DNA of 35,451 nt from an uncultured Lachnospiraceae bacterium (GTDB lineage: Bacteria > Bacillota > Clostridia > Lachnospirales > Lachnospiraceae): the NCBI GenBank assembly GCA_947624875.1, contig CANQMA010000015.1:1-35451 (forward strand), given 5' to 3'. Positions within the stretch are counted from its first letter, which is position 1. Each line of letters opens with the position of its first letter. Both the position numbers and the translations under genes were made by a program. A model generated the notes under the pieces. That model was not told where the DNA came from. It worked only from the letters and a program-made list of their open reading frames with translations, and did no database searches. Below are positions 30,587 to 35,451 of the stretch, one piece after another.

Positions 30587-32659
30587 ATGGGAAAATCCGT
30601 ATTTATTGCAGAAAAGCCCAGCGTAGCGGCGGAATTTGCAAAAGCATTAAAACTGAATACGACAAGAAAAGATGGATATATGGAAGGAGAGCAGGCGATT
30701 GTCACATGGTGTGTCGGGCATCTTGTCACAATGAGTTATCCGGAAGTATACGACGAAAAATATAAAAAGTGGAATTTGAAGGATTTACCGTTTCTTCCGA
30801 AAGAATGGAAATATGAGGTTATTCCGGGAGTAAAAAAACAGTTTCGTATTGTAAAAGACATTTTAAACCGGAAAGATGTGGATACGATTTATGTCTGCAC
30901 CGACTCGGGAAGAGAGGGAGAGTATATCTACCGTTTAGTTGCACAGGAAGCAGGCGTTCGGGGGAAAACGCAAAAGAGGGTCTGGATTGACTCCCAGACA
31001 GAAGAGGAAATTCTTCGTGGAATCCGTGAAGCAAAAGATTTAAGCGCTTATGACACACTTTCTGATGCGGCATATCTGCGCGCCAAAGAGGACTATCTGA
31101 TGGGCATTAATTTTTCCAGACTCCTGACGCTCAAATATGGGAACTCGATTCAAAATTTTCTGAAGAGCGGCTGGAAATCAATTAATGTGGGACGTGTCAT
31201 GACCTGTGTACTCGGCATGATCTGCAACAGAGAGCGGGAAATCAGAAATTTTGTAAAGACTCCATTTTACCGGGTGCTGGCTCAGACTGATATTAGTGGA
31301 AGAAAAATAGATACGGAATGGAAAGCGGTCAGGGGATCAAAATTTTTCGAATCGCCGCTGCTTTACAAAGAAAATGGATTTCAGGAAAAAACCACGGCGC
31401 AGGCTCTGCTCACAGCATTAGAATGTCAGAAGCCTTTGGAAATGACCGTGAAATCTATCAGCATGAAAGAAGAAAAGAAGCAGCCTCCGCTTTTATATAA
31501 TCTTGCAGAACTGCAGAATGACTGCTCGAAAATGTTTAAGATCAGTCCGGATGAAACCTTAAACGCCGCCCAGCAGCTGTATGAAAGCAAACTGGTCACT
31601 TATCCGAGAACGGATGCCCGCGTTATATCCAGTGCCGTAGCAAAAGAGATTCAGAAAAATATTTCCGGGCTTCAATCCTATGCGCCGTGTGCGCTTTTTG
31701 CAAAAAACATTTTGAGCAGCGGAAGTTTTCATGGGATTGAAAAAACGAAATATGTCGATGATAAAAAAATAACGGACCACTATGCAATCATCCCAACGGG
31801 GCAGGGGCTTTCTGGTCTTTCCAAGCAAAAGCCGGTCAATCAAAAAGTATATATGCTGATTGTAAGAAGATTTTTAAGCATTTTTTACCCGCCGGCCATC
31901 TATAAAAAGGCAACCTTAACAGGGGTGATGCCGGCATCTTTTCAAGAAGGGACAACATCGGAACAGTTTAGCGCCGCCTTTAAGATTCTGATTCAAAAAG
32001 GTTACTTTGAGATTACGGGAGTTCCAAAGCAGAAAAAGACAGCTGCCGAAAAAGACACAGTGAAAAATGAGAATCCGGGAAAGACTGTGGACAGAGAGAC
32101 GGACGAAAATGATTGCTTGAATGAAGAATTTTTTGTCTTGTTGAATAAAATAGGGAAAGGTGATAAAATTGCTGTAAGTGGGCTTAATATCAAGGAAGGG
32201 GAAACAAGCCCGCCAAAACGGTACACTTCAGGTTCCCTGATCTTGGCAATGGAAAATGCCGGGCAGTTTATTGAAGACGAAGATTTGCGGGCTCAGATTA
32301 AAGGTTCCGGGATTGGCACCAGTGCAACCAGGGCAGAAATCATAAAGAAATTAACGAATATTAAGTATCTTGCTCTGAATAAAAAAACACAGGTCATTAC
32401 ACCGACGCAGTTAGGAGAGATGATTTTTGGTGTTGTTCACGGCTCCATTAAATCCCTGTTAAATCCTGAACTGACTGCGAGCTGGGAAATGGGATTAACG
32501 AAAGTGGCAGAGGGGGAATTATCTTCCGAAGCGTATATGCGCAAGTTGGATGAGTTTATTGTTGGAAGATTTAACAATGTAATCAATTTAAATAATACGG
32601 GGCAGATGATTCAGTATTATAATTATGTAGCACAATTTTACAGGAGGGCTAAAAAGTAA
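30587..32659 (+). CDS. topB: type IA DNA topoisomerase, TopB (topoisomerase III) family
   Basis: This enzyme passes single DNA strands through a transient break and decatenates or resolves replication and recombination intermediates. The Toprim domain starts with the catalytic Glu9 (FIAEKPS). The catalytic tyrosine is Tyr339 in VTYPRTDARVI. SGIGTSATRAEIIKKL near residue 580 is a late family motif, and no C-terminal zinc fingers are seen. The usual TDxDREGE motif reads TDSGREGE (Asp106, Gly108), so the second acidic residue of DxD is missing. ATG 30587 follows ATAGGAG; the TTG at 30569 overlaps the previous stop and is rejected. The stop codon overlaps the glmS ATG (TAATG). Confidence 0.92.
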   Translation: MGKSVFIAEKPSVAAEFAKALKLNTTRKDGYMEGEQAIVTWCVGHLVTMSYPEVYDEKYKKWNLKDLPFLPKEWKYEVIPGVKKQFRIVKDILNRKDVDTIYVCTDSGREGEYIYRLVAQEAGVRGKTQKRVWIDSQTEEEILRGIREAKDLSAYDTLSDAAYLRAKEDYLMGINFSRLLTLKYGNSIQNFLKSGWKSINVGRVMTCVLGMICNREREIRNFVKTPFYRVLAQTDISGRKIDTEWKAVRGSKFFESPLLYKENGFQEKTTAQALLTALECQKPLEMTVKSISMKEEKKQPPLLYNLAELQNDCSKMFKISPDETLNAAQQLYESKLVTYPRTDARVISSAVAKEIQKNISGLQSYAPCALFAKNILSSGSFHGIEKTKYVDDKKITDHYAIIPTGQGLSGLSKQKPVNQKVYMLIVRRFLSIFYPPAIYKKATLTGVMPASFQEGTTSEQFSAAFKILIQKGYFEITGVPKQKKTAAEKDTVKNENPGKTVDRETDENDCLNEEFFVLLNKIGKGDKIAVSGLNIKEGETSPPKRYTSGSLILAMENAGQFIEDEDLRAQIKGSGIGTSATRAEIIKKLTNIKYLALNKKTQVITPTQLGEMIFGVVHGSIKSLLNPELTASWEMGLTKVAEGELSSEAYMRKLDEFIVGRFNNVINLNNTGQMIQYYNYVAQFYRRAKK

Positions 32660-34479
32660 TGTGTGGTATTGTTGGATATGCAGGAGATCGTGACTGTACG
32701 GAGGTTTTGCTTGATTCTTTAACAAAACTGGAATATAGAGGGTATGATTCAGCAGGAATCGCGGTGTTTGAAAACGGAAAGATTACTGTTGAAAAATCTA
32801 AAGGAGAACTGAAAAACCTCAGAAAAAAAATTGAAGAAAATTATAAGCCGGAAGGTCATTGCGGCATCGGACATACGAGATGGGCTACACATGGAGAGCC
32901 TTCTGATATTAATTCCCATCCGCATGGAAGTAAAAGAGTTTCTATCGTGCATAATGGAATTATTGAAAATTACAAAGATATCAAAAAATTTCTTGCGCGT
33001 AAAGGATACACTTTTGAGAGTGAGACGGATACAGAAACTGTTGCGAAACTGCTTGATTATTATTATCACGGAGACCCGATTGATGCAATTATAAAAACTT
33101 TGGCTGACGTCCGGGGAGCATATGCGCTGGGGATTCTCTTTAAAGATTATCCGGACTGTATTTTTTCTGTAAGAAAGGATAGCCCGCTGATTATCGGGGT
33201 CGGGGAAAATGAAAACTTCATTGCATCCGACGTTCCGGCAATTTTGCAGTATACGAGAAAATATTACCTGTTGGAAGAAAATGAGATTGCTACAATTAAA
33301 GCAGACCGTGTGGAATTCTGTGATATCCACCGTCAGGAACTTATCAAAGAAGTACAGGAATCCAATCTCGATATGGACGCCGCAGAAAAAGGCGGATATG
33401 AGCATTTCATGCTGAAAGAAATCCATGAGCAGACGAATGCGGTTAAAACAACCATTGCGCCGAGAATTGTCAATGGAATGCCGGACTTATCCGAATGTGG
33501 TCTCAGTATTGAAAAATTAAAAAAATATCGAAAGTTATTTATTGTCGCATGTGGTACGGCAATGCATGCAGGAATGGTAGGGAAATATGTGATTGAGAAA
33601 CTTGCCAGAACAGAAGTTACTGTTGATATTGCTTCCGAATTCCGGTATCGTGATCCGATTATAGAAAAAGAAGATTTAGTGATTGTCATTTCCCAGTCAG
33701 GGGAAACGGCAGATACAAAGGCGGCGCTACATTTAGCTCATGACAGAGGAGCAAAGGTGTTAGCAGTTGTCAATGTGAAGGGTTCTTCAATCGCCAGAGA
33801 AGCTGATATGGTGCTCTATACCCATGCCGGACCGGAAATTTCCGTAGCGTCCACGAAAGCCTTTTCCGTACAGATGTCTGTGATGTATCTTCTGGCATTT
33901 GAGATGGCTTATGCAAAAGGGCACATTGATGAAGCAGAGTGCAAGAGACTCACAGCAGCGTTGACCGATATTCCGGAAAAGATTGAGCAGACGATGCAGT
34001 GTGAGAAAAAGTGTAAATATGTTGCTTCGAAACTGATTACGGCGACGAGCCTTTTATATATTGGAAGAGGGCTTGACTACGCTCTCAGCATGGAGGGTTC
34101 CCTGAAACTTAAGGAAATATCTTATATTCATTCAGAATCTTACGCGGCAGGCGAGTTAAAGCATGGAACAATTTCACTTGTGGAAGACGGTATGCCGGTG
34201 ATCAGTGTTGCAACGCAGAGTGATTTGATGGAAAAAATGGTCAGCAACATTGTTGAAGTAAAATCCAGAGGCGCTTTTACGATTACCGTATGTAAAGAGG
34301 GCACGGAATTCTCTGACGGTATCATGGACGAAATAATCGAAGTCCCTGCATTGGAAGATGTGCTGATGCCAATGCTCACGGTAATTCCGTTACAGCTGGT
34401 TGCCTACTATACAACCGTTCTGAAAGGATTGAATGTTGATAAGCCGAGAAATCTGGCAAAATCTGTCACAGTGGAATAG
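32659..34479 (+). CDS. glmS: glutamine-fructose-6-phosphate aminotransferase (isomerizing)
   Basis: GlmS makes glucosamine-6-phosphate from fructose-6-phosphate and glutamine, the entry step to UDP-GlcNAc for peptidoglycan. Cys2 of MCGIVGY is the N-terminal nucleophile of the class II glutaminase domain (to about residue 220). HTRWATHGEPSDINSHPH near residue 73 is the substrate loop. Two SIS domains follow, with VACGTAMHAG near 296, SQSGETADTKAALH near 345 and SVASTKAF near 395. The C-terminal end, KPRNLAKSVTVE, is the invariant sugar-binding tail. The length of 606 residues is normal. It shares one base with topB (TAATG), and an AGGAGG site lies inside the topB end, so translation is coupled and no glmS ribozyme fits upstream. 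Confidence 0.97.
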   Translation: MCGIVGYAGDRDCTEVLLDSLTKLEYRGYDSAGIAVFENGKITVEKSKGELKNLRKKIEENYKPEGHCGIGHTRWATHGEPSDINSHPHGSKRVSIVHNGIIENYKDIKKFLARKGYTFESETDTETVAKLLDYYYHGDPIDAIIKTLADVRGAYALGILFKDYPDCIFSVRKDSPLIIGVGENENFIASDVPAILQYTRKYYLLEENEIATIKADRVEFCDIHRQELIKEVQESNLDMDAAEKGGYEHFMLKEIHEQTNAVKTTIAPRIVNGMPDLSECGLSIEKLKKYRKLFIVACGTAMHAGMVGKYVIEKLARTEVTVDIASEFRYRDPIIEKEDLVIVISQSGETADTKAALHLAHDRGAKVLAVVNVKGSSIAREADMVLYTHAGPEISVASTKAFSVQMSVMYLLAFEMAYAKGHIDEAECKRLTAALTDIPEKIEQTMQCEKKCKYVASKLITATSLLYIGRGLDYALSMEGSLKLKEISYIHSESYAAGELKHGTISLVEDGMPVISVATQSDLMEKMVSNIVEVKSRGAFTITVCKEGTEFSDGIMDEIIEVPALEDVLMPMLTVIPLQLVAYYTTVLKGLNVDKPRNLAKSVTVE

Positions 34480-34490
34480 GAGAAGGCACA

Positions 34491-35159
34491 ATGATTTATC
34501 AGATAAGCGATTTATATGATTTAACAGAAACGATAGCTGCAAAACTTTTTGATGGAAAAACTTATCCTTGGGAAGTATTACCGGAGATAGGAAACTTTAT
34601 TTTAGAAATTGGAAAAACCCTGCCGGAAGAAGAATTTGAGCATCCATCAGAACAAATCTGGATTCATCGCTCCGTAACAGTGGCAAAGACCGCTACATTG
34701 ACAGGACCGTTGATTATTGATGCAGACACAGAGGTACGCCCGGGAGCTTTTATCCGGGGAAATGCCATTGTTGGAAAAAACTGCGTCGTTGGAAATTCCA
34801 CAGAGTTAAAGAATGTTATTTTATTTAATACGGTACAGGTGCCGCATTATAATTATGTTGGAGACAGTATTTTGGGAACCCATTCTCATATGGGGGCAGG
34901 TTCTATCACATCCAATGTCAAGTCAGACAAGACGCTGGTCGTGGTCAAAGACGGTGAAAATCAGATTCATACAGGATTAAAAAAATTTGGCGCTATGCTT
35001 GGTGATTATGTGGAGGTAGGGTGTAACTCCGTGTTAAATCCCGGTACGGTGATTGGGAAAAATACGAATATCTACCCGCTATCAAGCGTGCGTGGCGTGA
35101 TTCCAAAAAACAGTATTTTCAAAACCGGCGGGATTGCCGTCGAAAAGAAAATGAAATAA
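34491..35159 (+). CDS. stand-alone left-handed beta-helix acyltransferase, GlmU C-domain-like
   Basis: This 222-residue protein has a 60-residue N-terminal helical part (LYDLTETIAAKLFDGK) and then hexapeptide repeats (LTGPLIIDADTEVRPGAFIRGN, residues about 70-95, read as repeat units) forming a left-handed beta-helix. The segment VPHYNYVGDSILGTHSHMGAG, around His119, matches the acetyltransferase active site of GlmU, where the equivalent histidine is catalytic. The nucleotidyltransferase domain of GlmU is absent. Such proteins are annotated UDP-N-acetylglucosamine pyrophosphorylase-like. The start is 12 bases after glmS, with AGGAGAAGG. Acetyl transfer to an amino sugar is likely from context; the substrate is not shown. 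Confidence 0.78.
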   Translation: MIYQISDLYDLTETIAAKLFDGKTYPWEVLPEIGNFILEIGKTLPEEEFEHPSEQIWIHRSVTVAKTATLTGPLIIDADTEVRPGAFIRGNAIVGKNCVVGNSTELKNVILFNTVQVPHYNYVGDSILGTHSHMGAGSITSNVKSDKTLVVVKDGENQIHTGLKKFGAMLGDYVEVGCNSVLNPGTVIGKNTNIYPLSSVRGVIPKNSIFKTGGIAVEKKMK

Positions 35160-35208
35160 AGCTGTTATTTTGTCAATTGTCTGTTATGAACTTACTTTTT
35201 GAAGAATG

Positions 35209-35250
35209 AAAAGTTACCTTGTAGAAGTCAATTATACAAGGTGACTTTTT
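35209..35250 (+). terminator. intrinsic terminator of the glmS operon
   Basis: AAAAGTTACCTTGTA (35209-35223) pairs with TACAAGGTGACTTTT (35235-35249) through 15 pairs (one G-T), followed by T. The same stem has an A run on its left side, so it may also act on the minus strand. Confidence 0.9.
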
Positions 35251-35322
35251 GCATGTATAGGAATAGTGGAATTCAGTTTGGAATTGTTAAATTTTGGATG
35301 TAAAAAATTTGTCAATTTCTTG

Positions 35323-35351
35323 TTGACAACCAAAAAAATATATATTATACT
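35323..35351 (+). promoter_or_regulatory. strong sigma-A promoter of the partial gene at the window end
   Basis: TTGACA (35323-35328) and TATACT (35346-35351) are exactly 17 bases apart. The start would be near 35358, 37 bases before the ATG, with AAAGGAAG as the ribosome binding site. Confidence 0.72.
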
Positions 35352-35394
35352 TAGAAACGTTTTTAAAAATATATTCATGAAAGGAAGATGTATT

Positions 35395-35451
35395 ATGAGT
35401 AAGAAATTGAAAAATTTAGTAGTGTATCTTTGCGCACTGGCTTTAATTTCA
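35395..35451 (+). CDS. partial secreted or membrane-anchored protein (signal peptide only)
   Basis: Nineteen codons are visible, MSKKLKNLVVYLCALALIS, before the window ends. A basic n-region (KKLK) and a hydrophobic core are those of a Sec signal peptide; a lipobox cannot be judged. Start ATG 35395 follows AAAGGAAG at a good distance, and a near-consensus promoter sits just upstream. The product cannot be named from this fragment. Confidence 0.6.
   Translation, partial: MSKKLKNLVVYLCALALIS

Overview
This window looks like a chromosomal segment of a low-GC, Gram-positive anaerobe of the class Clostridia, most likely family Lachnospiraceae. The evidence is a SCIFF peptide with its radical SAM maturase, a fused SecDF, HemZ, a PyrB/PyrI pair, strong AGGAGG ribosome binding sites and A/T-rich intergenic DNA. 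Nearly all genes are on the + strand and are housekeeping. No phage, transposase, CRISPR array or integron was seen.

Layout. 1-186: the 5' part of a tRNA-Leu (anticodon AAG) on the minus strand, divergent from the dgt promoter. 205-3716: dgt, dnaG, trmK (dNTP hydrolysis, primase, tRNA methylation), without the rpoD gene that usually sits between dnaG and trmK. 3730-4076: RNase P RNA. 4136-5586: pyrB-pyrI and a terminator. 5607-8105 (minus strand): a small membrane/zinc-ribbon protein of unknown function, an array of eight 74-75 bp palindrome-bearing repeats, and a CNNM/CorC-type transporter. 8282-10479: a small membrane protein and an Xaa-Pro aminopeptidase. 10493-21416: the SCIFF RiPP precursor and maturase, secDF, recJ, apt, relA/spoT-type rel, a metallo-beta-lactamase-fold hydrolase and hemZ. 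21450-24753: hisS-aspS, ending in an unusually elaborate hairpin. 24875-26447: an ECF sigma factor overlapping a membrane anti-sigma factor with an RsgI-like extracellular domain. 26444-29885: leuC-leuD-thrC. 29944-35250: a YfbR-like 5'-deoxynucleotidase, a type IA topoisomerase, glmS and a free-standing GlmU-like acyltransferase. 35323-end: a strong promoter and the signal peptide of a cut-off secreted protein.

How the parts relate. Two dNTP/dNMP-clearing HD enzymes (dgt, yfbR) sit next to DNA-handling genes (dnaG, topB). Apt and Rel link purine salvage to (p)ppGpp. GlmS and the left-handed beta-helix protein point to amino-sugar and cell-wall precursor supply. The sigma/anti-sigma pair is predicted to carry a signal from the cell surface to transcription.

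The items that most deserve a second look are the insulated tandem palindromic array (6128-6696), the ECF sigma factor paired with a putatively self-cleaving RsgI-like sensor (24875-26447), the SCIFF cassette with its internal hairpin (10576-12175), the missing rpoD, and the stand-alone GlmU-like protein after glmS. All calls come from reading the sequence and remembered family motifs; no database search was run.
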